Of a stretch of DNA of 64,000 nucleotides, positions 39,850 through 47,445 are shown piece after piece. The DNA lies in assembly GCA_015063985.1 (NCBI GenBank), contig SVTC01000010.1, forward strand, positions 1 to 64,000. The letters are read 5' to 3'. Made by a program: the position numbers and the translations under genes. This stretch comes from Oscillospiraceae bacterium (GTDB taxonomy: Bacteria; Bacillota; Clostridia; Oscillospirales; SIG627). Position 1 is the first letter of the stretch. Each line of letters opens with the position of its first letter. A model generated the notes under the pieces. It was not told the origin of the DNA and did no database searches. It saw only the letters and a program-made list of their open reading frames with translations.

Positions 39850-39911
39850 CACATGACCTTGCCTGCAAGGTATAGTGTGTTATACCATGTTTTGTTTTCG
39901 GGTGGTAAAGG

Positions 39912-40114
39912 AATGATGTTTTTGCTTACGCAAAAGTGATGTTACTCACTTCGTTCGTAATGATGTTGCACCCGTTGGTCGCAATGATGTGATGTTTGCC
40001 CACTGTGCCGTAGGCACTACATCATTGCCGAAGGCTACATCATTAGGCGAAGCCGACATCACTTGCACGCAAGGGCAAACATCGTTCGGCGACCTGCTTT
40101 ATCGCAGGTCGCCG
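39912..40114. repeat. Hairpin array built on the word (G/A)TGATGT
   Basis: Small hairpins are spaced by TGATGT on the left and ACATCA on the right: TTTTGC/GCAAAA (39920-39935), GTGCC/GGCAC (40005-40017), GCCgaaGGC, GGCgaaGCC, and others. An outer 11-base inverted repeat GATGTTTGCCC (39991-40001) / GGGCAAACATC (40073-40083) closes the right-hand part. It ends with the strong hairpin CGGCGACCTGC/GCAGGTCGCCG (40087-40114), which probably terminates the cotJ operon from the other side. The 39767-40133 gap holds no gene. Confidence 0.75.
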
Positions 40115-40133
40115 TTCGGGGCTCTTTTCTTCT

Positions 40134-40748
40134 TCAGTTACCGCAGCCGCAGCCCTTGTCGTAGGAAGGGTTGTAAGCATAGTAATTCTTGCAGTCAAGC
40201 TTGTCCTGCAGGCGTCTCAAGCCCTCACCGAAGCGCTGGAAGTGCACTACCTCTCTCGCTCTGAGAAAACGTATAGGTGCAATAACGTCGGGATCGTCTA
40301 TGAGTCTGAGGATGTTGTCATAGGTCAGCCTTGCCTTTTGCTCTGCTGCAAGATCCTCGAAAAGATCCGCCAAGGGATCGCCGGTGCACTGCAGACTTGC
40401 GCTTGAAAAAGGCATACCGCTTGCCGCCTGAGGCCAGATACCCGCGGTGTGATCTACAAAATAGCTGTCAAGCCCCTGATTTTTGATCTGCTCGGGGCTT
40501 AAGTTTTTGGTGAGCTGGTAAAGTATTGCTCCGATTATCTCCTGATGCGCAAGCTCCTCAGTGCCCACGTCTGTCAAAAGTCCCTTGTTTAGGTCGTCGG
40601 GCATTGTAAAGCGCTGATTGAGATAGCGCATAGACGCTCCCACCTCGCCGTCGGGGCCGCCCAGCTGACTCATAATGATCTTGGCGTATGAGGCGTTTGG
40701 TGTTTTTATCTTAACGGGGAACTGCAGCTTCTTTTCGTATACCCACAT
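40134..40748 (-). CDS. cotJC: Spore coat protein CotJC (manganese-catalase-like)
   Basis: A 204-residue protein of the Mn-catalase superfamily found in the inner spore coat. It starts MWVYEKKLQFPVKI and has GGPDGEVGASMRYLNQRF near residue 30, VGTEELAHQEIIGAI near 62 (Glu and Glu-x2-His metal ligands) and a second helix pair with DLAAEQKARLTYDNIL and AREVVHFQRFGEGL (Glu-x2-His). The carboxylate/His ligands of the dimanganese site appear intact. The C terminus ends GCGCGN. Last gene of the cotJ operon. Confidence 0.95.
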   Translation of the reverse strand: MWVYEKKLQFPVKIKTPNASYAKIIMSQLGGPDGEVGASMRYLNQRFTMPDDLNKGLLTDVGTEELAHQEIIGAILYQLTKNLSPEQIKNQGLDSYFVDHTAGIWPQAASGMPFSSASLQCTGDPLADLFEDLAAEQKARLTYDNILRLIDDPDVIAPIRFLRAREVVHFQRFGEGLRRLQDKLDCKNYYAYNPSYDKGCGCGN

Positions 40749-40749
40749 A

Positions 40750-41007
40750 TCAATACTCTCCTTCCCAGGGCCAGGGGCCGCTTATCCAATCCCAACAGCC
40801 GCAGCCTTGGGTCTTTGTTGCTCTTAAGGGGAATGAGGATTCGTTTATCTGCCTTTCAAGACTTTGCTCCAAGGCCTTGAGGCTTTCAAGGCACTGCATT
40901 GCCTCGGTGCAATCGGGATGGGTGTCCAAAAAAAGATTCACGTCATCGCAGGAAAAGCTTACACAGTAAAGCTGATCCATAAGGCATCTGAGCTTGTTGC
41001 AGTCCAT
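40750..41007 (-). CDS. cotJB: Spore coat protein CotJB
   Basis: An 85-residue protein with LRCLMDQLYCVSFSCDDVNL (typical LxxL-x-ExxF-x2-D-x3-YLDTHP-like pattern, here LFLDTHPDCTEA) and an aromatic C terminus (WDWISGPWPWEGEY) characteristic of CotJB. ATG at 41007 with GGAGGAGAGG; one-base overlap with cotJA and one base before cotJC, so translation is coupled through the operon. Confidence 0.92.
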   Translation of the reverse strand: MDCNKLRCLMDQLYCVSFSCDDVNLFLDTHPDCTEAMQCLESLKALEQSLERQINESSFPLRATKTQGCGCWDWISGPWPWEGEY

Positions 41008-41282
41008 CACAATCCTCTCCTCCTTCCGGCGCATAAAAAGGGCTTGACCAAAGAGGGAAATACGGTGCCGTTATAAAGGGAATCCTCGCAGTCGGTTATG
41101 CCCTCCCACTTTTGCACGGGGACGTATCCCATTGCAAGGGCAAAGCTTTCCTCAAAAAGGGGAGTACCCTTGCAGGAGCAGGTGCCGAAATTGATAGGGC
41201 AGGCGCTGTTCTCGCGGCATTGGCACTGATCCGACCTTTGGGGTACCCTGCACTGACATTGCATTTTGTTACAGTTATTCAA
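41007..41282 (-). CDS. cotJA: Spore coat associated protein CotJA
   Basis: A 91-residue, cysteine-rich version: the N-terminal CNKMQCQCRVPQRSDQCQC is an extension, followed by the CotJA core (LFEESFALAMGYVPVQKW then LYNGTVFPSLVKPF). First gene of cotJABC. The gene presence, with spoVM, indicates an endospore former. A CATACCAT word on the minus strand (near plus 41329) could belong to a sporulation sigma-E-type promoter, but the -35 match is poor. Confidence 0.9.
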   Translation of the reverse strand: MNNCNKMQCQCRVPQRSDQCQCRENSACPINFGTCSCKGTPLFEESFALAMGYVPVQKWEGITDCEDSLYNGTVFPSLVKPFLCAGRRRGL

Positions 41283-41373
41283 GATGCTTTTCTCCTTCGT
41301 TGTATTAGCGTGCTTCGCTTGCTGATATGGTATGCCAAAATCAAAAATGAGTTAAAAAAGAAGAAAAAGAAAA

Positions 41374-41402
41374 CTCCGACAAAAGTAAAAACTCTGTCGG
41401 AG
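41374..41402 (-). terminator. Intrinsic terminator of the quinone oxidoreductase gene
   Basis: CTCCGACA (41374-41381) and TGTCGGAG (41395-41402); read on the minus strand it is followed by TTTTCTTTTTCTTC. Confidence 0.78.
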
Positions 41403-41446
41403 CGGGCTTAAAGCCTCGATTTTTTTCTTTCTTTGATGAATAAATT

Positions 41447-42430
41447 TTATTCCACCGTGAGAACTACCTTGCCTACGTTCTCGCCGCGGTAAAGTATATC
41501 CTGCGCCTCCTCGGCCCTTGTTATGGGCAGAGTTTTGTAGATGGTTGGGCATACCTTGCCGCTTTCCGCCAGTGGCCAGACGTTTTTGCAAAGCTCTGCT
41601 AAAAGCTGTGCCTTTACCTCGGGCTTTCGGGATCTTAAGGTGGAGCCGATTATGCGGATATTCTTCACAAACACCGTCCTTAAATTGATCTCGGTGAGCG
41701 CTCCCGCAAGAGAGGCTATCATTATCCATCTTGCGCCGTGGCTCAGATAGGGCAGGCACTGTCCCATAAGGCTTCCGCCCACACAGTCTATGGCTACGTC
41801 CACTGTCCTGCCGTCTTCCGCTTCCGCCTTTAAAAACTCGGGAAGGGGAGTGATGCGGGTGTTAAGCACCGCGTCTGCACCCAGATGAGCTATCGCCGCC
41901 TTGTCCTCCTCGCTTCTTACCGTGGTTATAACACGCATACCAAAGGCCTTTGCCATGGGGATGACTACGCTTGCCAAGCCGCTGGCGCCCGCCTGCATAA
42001 GGAGAGTTTCTCCCGCCTTTGCCTTTGCCTCCCAGAAGAGATTTAGGTATGCGGTGGCGTAGGCCTCCGGCATTGCCGCCGCTTGCACCACGGAAAAGCC
42101 CTTGGGGATGGGCATAAGCATATCGTATTTCACCGCTACCGCCTCGGCGTATCCGCCTCCGCCCAAAAGAGCGCAGACCTTGTCGCCTATTTTCCAGGAG
42201 GAGTATTTTTTCGCATTCTCTCCCATTGAAGCAACGGTGCCCGCTATCTCAAGCCCCATCCATTGGGGACAGCCTGGAGGGGGAGGATAGTTGCCCTCCC
42301 TTTGCATAAGATCCGCCCTGTTAAGGGCTGCGGCTTCTATTTTAACAAGGACCTCGTCGGAGGTAATGACGGGGTCCGGTACGTCCGTCCAGCTGAGGCT
42401 TTTATCTTCGTTTACAAGAATCGCTTTCAT
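41447..42430 (-). CDS. NAD(P)H quinone oxidoreductase, MDR family (PIG3-type)
   Basis: A 327-residue medium-chain dehydrogenase/reductase without the catalytic zinc cysteines, as in quinone reductases. Motifs: NRADLMQREGNYPPPPGCP near residue 37, GLEIAGTVASMGENA, GDKVCALLGGGGYAE, the cofactor loop QAGASGLASVVIPMAKAFG near 145 and DCVGGSLM near 215. Length normal for the family. Single-gene unit between the cotJ operon and the phage-derived block. Physiological substrate unknown. Confidence 0.9.
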   Translation of the reverse strand: MKAILVNEDKSLSWTDVPDPVITSDEVLVKIEAAALNRADLMQREGNYPPPPGCPQWMGLEIAGTVASMGENAKKYSSWKIGDKVCALLGGGGYAEAVAVKYDMLMPIPKGFSVVQAAAMPEAYATAYLNLFWEAKAKAGETLLMQAGASGLASVVIPMAKAFGMRVITTVRSEEDKAAIAHLGADAVLNTRITPLPEFLKAEAEDGRTVDVAIDCVGGSLMGQCLPYLSHGARWIMIASLAGALTEINLRTVFVKNIRIIGSTLRSRKPEVKAQLLAELCKNVWPLAESGKVCPTIYKTLPITRAEEAQDILYRGENVGKVVLTVE

Positions 42431-42648
42431 CGGCTTCTCCTTTTTGTTTTTATTTAAATATTATACCTAAAAAATTTTTTTCTTTCAATATAAATTCCGA
42501 TTTTTTTTTGATGATTTTGATTTTTTTTTGATCGGAAATTTTTTTATTTTTTTATTGTCATTGGATGTCACCGCCCTTGTATGGTAGTATATCAACGGAG
42601 AAGGACGAGGGCTTTACGGCCCTTTAAAGAAAGTGAGGCGACGAGGTT

Positions 42649-43428
42649 ATAGCAGAGGTAAAGTGGATAAAGATAGACATTGATCTTATGGAAAATCCAA
42701 AGATCTGCCATATATTACGCCTGGAGGACGGAAGGCTTATGGTCTATCTGTGGCTGAGATTACTGCTGCTGGCAGGTAAATGTAACGACGACGGGCATAT
42801 ATACGTTACTAAAAAGCTTCCTTATACTATAGAAGCACTATCGGAAAAGCTGGGAATCGGGCAAGAGCTTTGTAAAAAGACCCTGAAGGTATTTAAGGAG
42901 CTTGATATGATAAAGATCAATAAAACGAGTATTCTTATAAAGGGCTGGCTTCACCATCAGAATACCGTCGGGCTTTGTGAGATAAGAGAGTATAACAGAC
43001 TTGCCAAGCGAAGATCAAGGGCTAAGCAAAGGCTTGAAAAAAGTGTCATTGACATGTCAAGGACAAGTCAAGAATGTCAAGGCACAGATATAGATATAGA
43101 AAAAGATATAGATAAAGAAAGAGAAAAAGAAATGTATAAAGAAAAAGACGCAAGCGTCAAGCCGTCGCCTTCGGCTCCGAAAAAACACAGATACGGCGCA
43201 TATGCCAACGTGCTTTTGAGTGACGATGAATATAATGAGCTCAGGCTTCGCTTCCCCGACAGCTTCAGCGAAAGGATAGAGCGCTTCTCCGAGGCAGTGG
43301 AGCGCAAGGGCTACAGGTACAGATCCCACTACCTTGCCATCATCGACTGGGCGAGACGGGAGGATGGCGAGCCGAGCCCTCAGTGTGCCGCCGAGGACTC
43401 CTTTCTCGGGCTTTTAAGGGAGCTTTAA
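42649..43428 (+). CDS. Phage replisome organizer-like protein (DnaD-like N-terminal domain), probable ATA start
   Basis: A ~260-residue protein whose N terminus (AEVKWIKIDIDLMENPK, then LEDGRLMVYLWLRLLLLAGK) is the phage replisome organizer domain: a winged helix with LPYTIEALSEKLGI. A highly charged linker follows (DIEKDIDKEREKEMYKEKD), then a C-terminal helical segment typical of phage DnaD/primosome proteins. The first ATG in frame (42688) would delete the conserved first 13 residues and has no ribosome-binding site. The ATA at 42649 sits where homologs have Met, with GTGAGG 11 bases upstream (42633-42638). Such proteins load helicase at phage origins. First of three phage-derived genes. 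Confidence 0.75.
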   Translation: MAEVKWIKIDIDLMENPKICHILRLEDGRLMVYLWLRLLLLAGKCNDDGHIYVTKKLPYTIEALSEKLGIGQELCKKTLKVFKELDMIKINKTSILIKGWLHHQNTVGLCEIREYNRLAKRRSRAKQRLEKSVIDMSRTSQECQGTDIDIEKDIDKEREKEMYKEKDASVKPSPSAPKKHRYGAYANVLLSDDEYNELRLRFPDSFSERIERFSEAVERKGYRYRSHYLAIIDWARREDGEPSPQCAAEDSFLGLLREL

Positions 43429-43860
43429 ATGAACCGCGAGGAAACGGTAAAGCTTTTGATGCTTATAAAGCTCGCCTATCCCTTTGCCTACAAGGACTTC
43501 GATAAGGAGGCTAAGCTTTTGTGTGTGGAGCTGTGGCAGAGAGTGTTTAAAAAAACTCCCTTTTCTCTTGTGCGACTGGCTCTTGAGAATTTTATCAGAG
43601 CTTCCAAGAACCCTCCCACCTTGGCTGAGATCTGTGAGGAGCTTGATAAGATACACTGCGAGGCAAGGCTTAAGTGTATAGCTTATCCCAAGGCGGAGGG
43701 ATACGGAATGTATCGCAGTATTATGGAAAAGACCGAGGGCTACGGAGGTCGCGACGGGGAAAGCTTGAGGCTCGGCGGCTCAGAGCTTGCGTTGACGGGT
43801 GTATATCCCGAAATTTCAAAGGAAAAAGGAGAAGAAAATGATAAAGGAGATTTTAGTTGA
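43429..43860 (+). CDS. Phage replicative helicase loader/inhibitor-like protein (G39P family)
   Basis: A 143-residue helical protein beginning MNREETVKLLMLIKLAYPFA, followed by LLCVELWQRVFKKTPFSLVR and NPPTLAEICEELDKI, the pattern of SPP1 G39P-type loaders (a helical bundle that samples sites across the phage genome and ends in a PPT-x-AEI motif). The C-terminal tail is polar, probably disordered as in G39P. It starts directly after the replisome organizer stop (GGAG upstream) and its end overlaps the next gene by 23 bases. Confidence 0.65.
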   Translation: MNREETVKLLMLIKLAYPFAYKDFDKEAKLLCVELWQRVFKKTPFSLVRLALENFIRASKNPPTLAEICEELDKIHCEARLKCIAYPKAEGYGMYRSIMEKTEGYGGRDGESLRLGGSELALTGVYPEISKEKGEENDKGDFS

Positions 43861-44827
43861 TTTTACAGATTGCGGGAAGGTAATATGCTCGGAAAATGAG
43901 CTTGTGTACAGAGGTGAGAGTCTTTCGACCTGCCTTGTTATCAGACTTCCGGAAAAGCTGAGGGGCTATAGGCTTTACCTTGATTTTGAGAAGCCCGACT
44001 CCTCGAAGATGAGAAGTGCCGTGCTTGAAACGGAGGAAGGCTGCGCCCGATATCTTATCCCCACGGCTCTTCTGGATCAAAGCGGGGAGCTTATCATTCA
44101 GCCCGTGCTATGCGGCGGCGACGGCTTTGTAAGAAAGCTGGAGAGCCTGAGGCTGACTGTCAAGGAGGCGGTCTGCGCACAAGCAGACGTGGCGCAAGCG
44201 GAGGATTTCTTCAGCGAGGCGCAAAAGGCTCTGGATAGGCTTATGAACGTACCGCCCGCCCGCGACGGCGTTACCTTTACCCCCTTTGTATCCTCGGATG
44301 GGATATTAAGCTGGAGTAACGACGGAGGACTTGAAAATCCTTCCTCGGTGAGGATAAGGGGCGAGGACGGCGCCGCGCCTCAAAGGGGCGTTGATTACTT
44401 CACCGAGGAGGACGTTTCGGCTATGGTGGATTCGGTTGTGAATGTGCTTGGCGGTTATCCCGTTTACGGTGTGGTGAGCTCCGATAATAAGGTCCTTTTG
44501 AAGGGAGCCTTGGACAACGGAAGCTATAGCGTTAGTTACGAAAGGGTCTGCGATAACGGTGTGAGTGTCCCGTTGAGGGTGGGAAATCTGACCATCGATG
44601 ACACAGTGTATCATTCGGTTACCTTCGAGCTTACCAATTGCAGTGCGGATATTACCACCCCCTATGTTAAGCACGGCGAGTACTACAACACGATCATCAC
44701 AGCAAACGAGGGGTATGAGCTTGAATCCGTGAGGGTCACTGTGGGCGGAGCGGAGGAAGAGACGGCCCTTGGCTTTATCGACGTTGTTGCTACGGGCGAT
44801 ATTGTTATTACCGCAGTTGCGCGTTAA
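43838..44827 (+). CDS. Phage tail/baseplate-like protein with C-terminal repeat domain
   Basis: A 329-residue protein. The N-terminal ~130 residues are beta-rich (BppU-like: RGESLSTCLVIRLPEKLRGY, LDFEKPDSSKMRSAVLETEE) with a short coiled coil (AQAEDFFSEAQKALDRL). The linker SWSNDGGLENPSSVRIRGED is the phrase commonly preceding collagen-like repeats in Clostridial tail fibres; here only a stub remains. The last ~60 residues (HGEYYNTIITANEGYELESV) look like a bacterial repeat/immunoglobulin-like cap. ATG at 43838 with AAAAGGAGAAG. A late structural gene abutting early replication genes is unusual and points to a deleted prophage. Confidence 0.6.
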   Translation: MIKEILVDFTDCGKVICSENELVYRGESLSTCLVIRLPEKLRGYRLYLDFEKPDSSKMRSAVLETEEGCARYLIPTALLDQSGELIIQPVLCGGDGFVRKLESLRLTVKEAVCAQADVAQAEDFFSEAQKALDRLMNVPPARDGVTFTPFVSSDGILSWSNDGGLENPSSVRIRGEDGAAPQRGVDYFTEEDVSAMVDSVVNVLGGYPVYGVVSSDNKVLLKGALDNGSYSVSYERVCDNGVSVPLRVGNLTIDDTVYHSVTFELTNCSADITTPYVKHGEYYNTIITANEGYELESVRVTVGGAEEETALGFIDVVATGDIVITAVAR

Positions 44828-44849
44828 GGAATATAATCGTCAATATTAC

Positions 44850-44878
44850 TTGCCTTGAGGAAAAATCTGTGATATAAT
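44850..44878 (+). promoter_or_regulatory. Promoter for the PHP-GRE activase pair
   Basis: TTGCCT (44850-44855) and TATAAT (44873-44878), spacer 17, about 30 bases before the start codon. Confidence 0.72.
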
Positions 44879-44907
44879 ACTGCCAAAGTGTTTTGAGGAG
44901 TGAAAAA

Positions 44908-45591
44908 ATGTTCAGATACGAGACACATCTTCATACGGCGCCTGTTTCAAAATGTGCTAAGGCAGACGTGGAAAGCAGTCTTGAGTTTTATAAGTCTCTG
45001 AGCTATAAGGGAGTATTTATCACGGATCATTTTCTTAACGGTAATATTAATATATCCCGTGATGAGCCGATGGAAAAAAGGCTTGACTTTTACTTTTCCT
45101 CATACGAGGAGGCAAAGAAGCTCAGCTTGGCCGTGGGAATAGACGTTTTCAGCGGTATAGAGCTTACTTATAAGGGCACCGATTTTTTGGTGTACGGCTT
45201 GGATAAGAGCTGGTTTATGGCAAGACCCGACTGGGAGACGCTTAAAATGAGCGAGCTTTTGAAGCTTATTATGGATAGCGACGCTCTTGTGATCCAGGCT
45301 CATCCCTTCAGAACGGCAAGCTATATAGACCATATAAGGCTCTTTCCTCAGCAGATCCACGGTGTGGAGACGGTAAATGCCAACAGAGAGACTCTTACCA
45401 ACGAGATGGCGGCGATCTTTGCCGAGAAGTATTCTCTTCTTGAGATAGCGGGAAGTGATAACCATCAGGGCCCCTTGCAGAAGAGGCTTGCAGGTATGGA
45501 GTTTGAAACACCTCTTAAGGATGAGAGAGATTTTATCCAAAGGATAAAGAATAAAGAGGGCAATATATTTCATTTTAAGATCGGTGGGTAA
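44908..45591 (+). CDS. PHP-domain metal-dependent phosphoesterase
   Basis: A 227-residue PHP-fold enzyme: YETHLHTAPVS at the start (His-x-His), GVFITDHF near residue 33 (Asp-His), SGIELTYKG near 75, VIQAHPFR near 122 and AGSDNHQ near 190 (Asp-x-His), giving the full set of trinuclear metal ligands. ATG at 44908 with TGAGGAG. Two bases separate its stop from the activase start, so the pair is one transcript. Likely a small phosphoesterase (histidinol-phosphatase-like or nucleotide-directed); substrate unknown. Confidence 0.85.
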   Translation: MFRYETHLHTAPVSKCAKADVESSLEFYKSLSYKGVFITDHFLNGNINISRDEPMEKRLDFYFSSYEEAKKLSLAVGIDVFSGIELTYKGTDFLVYGLDKSWFMARPDWETLKMSELLKLIMDSDALVIQAHPFRTASYIDHIRLFPQQIHGVETVNANRETLTNEMAAIFAEKYSLLEIAGSDNHQGPLQKRLAGMEFETPLKDERDFIQRIKNKEGNIFHFKIGG

Positions 45592-45593
45592 AA

Positions 45594-46496
45594 ATGGAAG
45601 GCTTGGTTTTTAATCTGCAGAAGTTTTGCGTGAACGACGGCCCGGGGATAAGGACTACCGTGTTTTTAAAGGGCTGCCCTTTGAACTGCCTTTGGTGTCA
45701 TAACCCCGAGAGCAAAAGCTCAAAGAGAGAGCTTATGTTTAATCCGCGGCTTTGCACCTTGTGCGGAAAATGCGCCTATTCCTGCAAAAATAAGTGCCAC
45801 AGCTTTTCTGAAAAAGGGCATATTTTAAAAAGGGATAATTGCAGTGTGTGCTTTCAGTGCGCAGAGCGTTGTCTGACCGGAGCCTTGGAGATCAGCGGAG
45901 AATACCGCAGCGCCGAGGAGGTGGTCGCCGAGGCGGAGAAGGACAGAGTCTTTTATGAAAACTCCGGGGGAGGCATAACCCTTTCGGGAGGAGAGCCCCT
46001 TTATCAGTTTGACTTTGCTATTGAGATACTGTCCTTGGCAAAAAATAAAGGGCTTCATACCTGCATAGAGACCTGCGGCTTTGTGAAAAGGGAGAGGATC
46101 AAGGCGGCGGCAGAGCTTGTGGATATATTTTTGTACGATATTAAGCTTTGCGACAGTGAAGAGCACAAAAAATATACGGGTGTTGATAATGCTCTTATCC
46201 TGGATAATCTTCATTATCTTGATTCTGTGGGGAAAAGCATTGTTTTAAGATGCCCCGTAATTCCGGGTATCAACGATACGAAGGAGCATTTTGAGGGCAT
46301 TGGGGAGATAGCCCGCTCGCTGAAGAATCTTTTGGAGGTGCACGTCGAGCCGTACCATCCCTTGGGAGCGGGTAAGGCGAAGCTTTTGGGAAAGGAGTAC
46401 CCCTTGGAGGAGCTTTCCTTCCCCGAGAACAGCACCGTTGAAGGATGGATATCCCAACTTCAAGCCCTTTGCCCGGTGAAGGTGAAAAAAGCATAG
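45594..46496 (+). CDS. Glycyl-radical enzyme activating protein (radical SAM)
   Basis: A 300-residue radical SAM activase. Radical SAM motif CPLNCLWCHNPE near residue 28 (Cys-x3-Cys-x2-Cys), preceded by NDGPGIRTTVFLKG. A ferredoxin-like insert carries two further clusters (CTLCGKCAYSCKNKC and CSVCFQCAERC). The SAM-binding GGE motif is ITLSGGEPLYQ near 130. This insert is typical of choline-trimethylamine-lyase, glycerol dehydratase and related activases, not PFL-AE. No glycyl-radical enzyme is in the window, so the partner must be elsewhere. Weak terminator hairpin CACCCCGACGG/CCGTTGGGGTG at 46502-46530. Confidence 0.9.
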   Translation: MEGLVFNLQKFCVNDGPGIRTTVFLKGCPLNCLWCHNPESKSSKRELMFNPRLCTLCGKCAYSCKNKCHSFSEKGHILKRDNCSVCFQCAERCLTGALEISGEYRSAEEVVAEAEKDRVFYENSGGGITLSGGEPLYQFDFAIEILSLAKNKGLHTCIETCGFVKRERIKAAAELVDIFLYDIKLCDSEEHKKYTGVDNALILDNLHYLDSVGKSIVLRCPVIPGINDTKEHFEGIGEIARSLKNLLEVHVEPYHPLGAGKAKLLGKEYPLEELSFPENSTVEGWISQLQALCPVKVKKA

Positions 46497-46501
46497 AAAA
46501 A

Positions 46502-46530
46502 CACCCCGACGGATATTTTCCGTTGGGGTG
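46502..46530 (+). terminator. Hairpin after the activase gene
   Basis: CACCCCGACGG (46502-46512) pairs with CCGTTGGGGTG (46520-46530), 7-base loop, weak T-tract. Confidence 0.5.
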
Positions 46531-46579
46531 AAGTGCTTTATAAATGGGGAAGACTCCTGTGTCATCGGGTGGAGGGAGC

Positions 46580-46675
46580 GATCATCACCCTCTCCGTCAC
46601 CCTCTCCGTTACCCTCTCCGTCGCCCTCTCCGTCGCCCTCTCCGTTACCCTCTCCGTCAGCCTTCGGCTGACACC
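46580..46675. repeat. 12-bp satellite (CCTCTCCGTnnC)
   Basis: Seven successive 12-base units of CCTCTCCGT followed by CAC, TAC, CGC, CGC, TAC or CAG run from about 46588, ending in TCAGCCTTCGGCTGA. It appears to be an expansion of the CCCTCTCCGTCACC motif that starts the dispersed element at 46908. The in-frame Thr/Arg/Val/Glu repeat translation on the minus strand is not a gene. Confidence 0.85.
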
Positions 46676-47090
46676 TCTCCCGTAGGGCGAGGCTTTAGTT
46701 AGTTGATATCTGGAGTTATTTGAAGTTGGTAAAAACTTTTGAAGAAGATAATCATAGCTCGCGTTGAACCCACAAAGAGGCTCGCCCTTGGGGAGAGCTC
46801 CTGCGTTAGCAGGTGAGAGGGTAAATTCAAACAAGGATGATTACAAATACAAAATTTAATCGATAAATGTAAAAGTCAACTAATTACCTTTCTCAAACAA
46901 CCCTCTCCGTCACCTGCGGTGCCACCTCCCCCTAAGGTGGAGGCTTTAGTTAGTTGATATCTGGAGTTATTTGAAGTTGGAAAAAACTTTTGAAGAAGAT
47001 AATCATAGCTCGCGTTGAACCCACAAAGAGGCTCGCCCTTGGGGAGAGCTCCTGCGTTAGCAGGTGAGAGGGTAAATTCAAACAACAAAT
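46676..47090. repeat. Two direct copies of a ~145-bp repeat with flanking hairpins
   Basis: GGCTTTAGTTAGTTGATATC at 46691 and 46942 starts two nearly identical stretches of about 145 bases, offset 251, that end in CTCCTGCGTTAGCAGGTGAG and GGGTAAATTCAAACAA. They contain GAAGAAGATAATCATAGCTC and GAACCCACAAAGAGGCTCGC. Upstream of the second copy lies CCGTCACCTGCGGTGCCACC, which recalls the multi-hairpin element at 2183-2490. No gene is supported here. Confidence 0.85.
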
Positions 47091-47117
47091 TTTTTTAAAA
47101 TAACCCATCGATCGCTG

Positions 47118-47440
47118 TGTTAAACTAAACCCGATCGACATTGAAAGTTTTTTGCTTACTTTTTTTCAAAAAAGTAAGTTGTCTCCAGCTTTTTTCAAAA
47201 AGGTATTGTTTACTCGGACCGTCGGGGACGCCGGTCCCTACAAAATTGATTGAATGTTTCCCCATTTAACAAAATAAACCATCGTGTGGTGTGTTAAACT
47301 AAACCCGATCGACATTGAAAGTTTTTTGCTTACTTTTTTTCAAAAAAGTAAGTTGTCTCCACTTTTTTCAAAAAGGTGGACGGGGATAGGGGCAGAGCCC
47401 CATATAAGTCAAGCAAATGGGGTATGGGGCGGCGCTCTAT
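47118..47440 (-). repeat. Covarying hairpin repeats, two units, and a solo MITE end
   Basis: AAACTAAACCCGATCGACAT followed by TGAAAGTTTTTTGC and the CTTAC/GTAAG hairpin occurs twice (starting near 47114 and 47298, offset about 184). Each is followed by a CTCC...TTTTTTCAAAAAGGT partial hairpin. Between them, 47214-47242 is a copy of the right end of the 30860-30993 element. GGGGCAGAGCCCC and GGGGCGGCGC words close the block. Orientation matches the 7318-7560 block. Confidence 0.85.
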
Positions 47441-47445
47441 AAAAC

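Noticed and set aside
41283-41373. Sigma-E promoter for cotJ
   Set aside because: CATACCAT resembles the -10, but no convincing -35 was found and the word lies in a common repeat-like AGCAAGCGAAGCACGC stretch.
46580-46675. Possible CRISPR array
   Set aside because: Unit is only 12 bases, with no unique spacers and no cas genes nearby.
46562-46834. Repeat-translated open frame with Thr-Glu-Arg units
   Set aside because: Arises from the 12-bp satellite; no start site or conserved fold.
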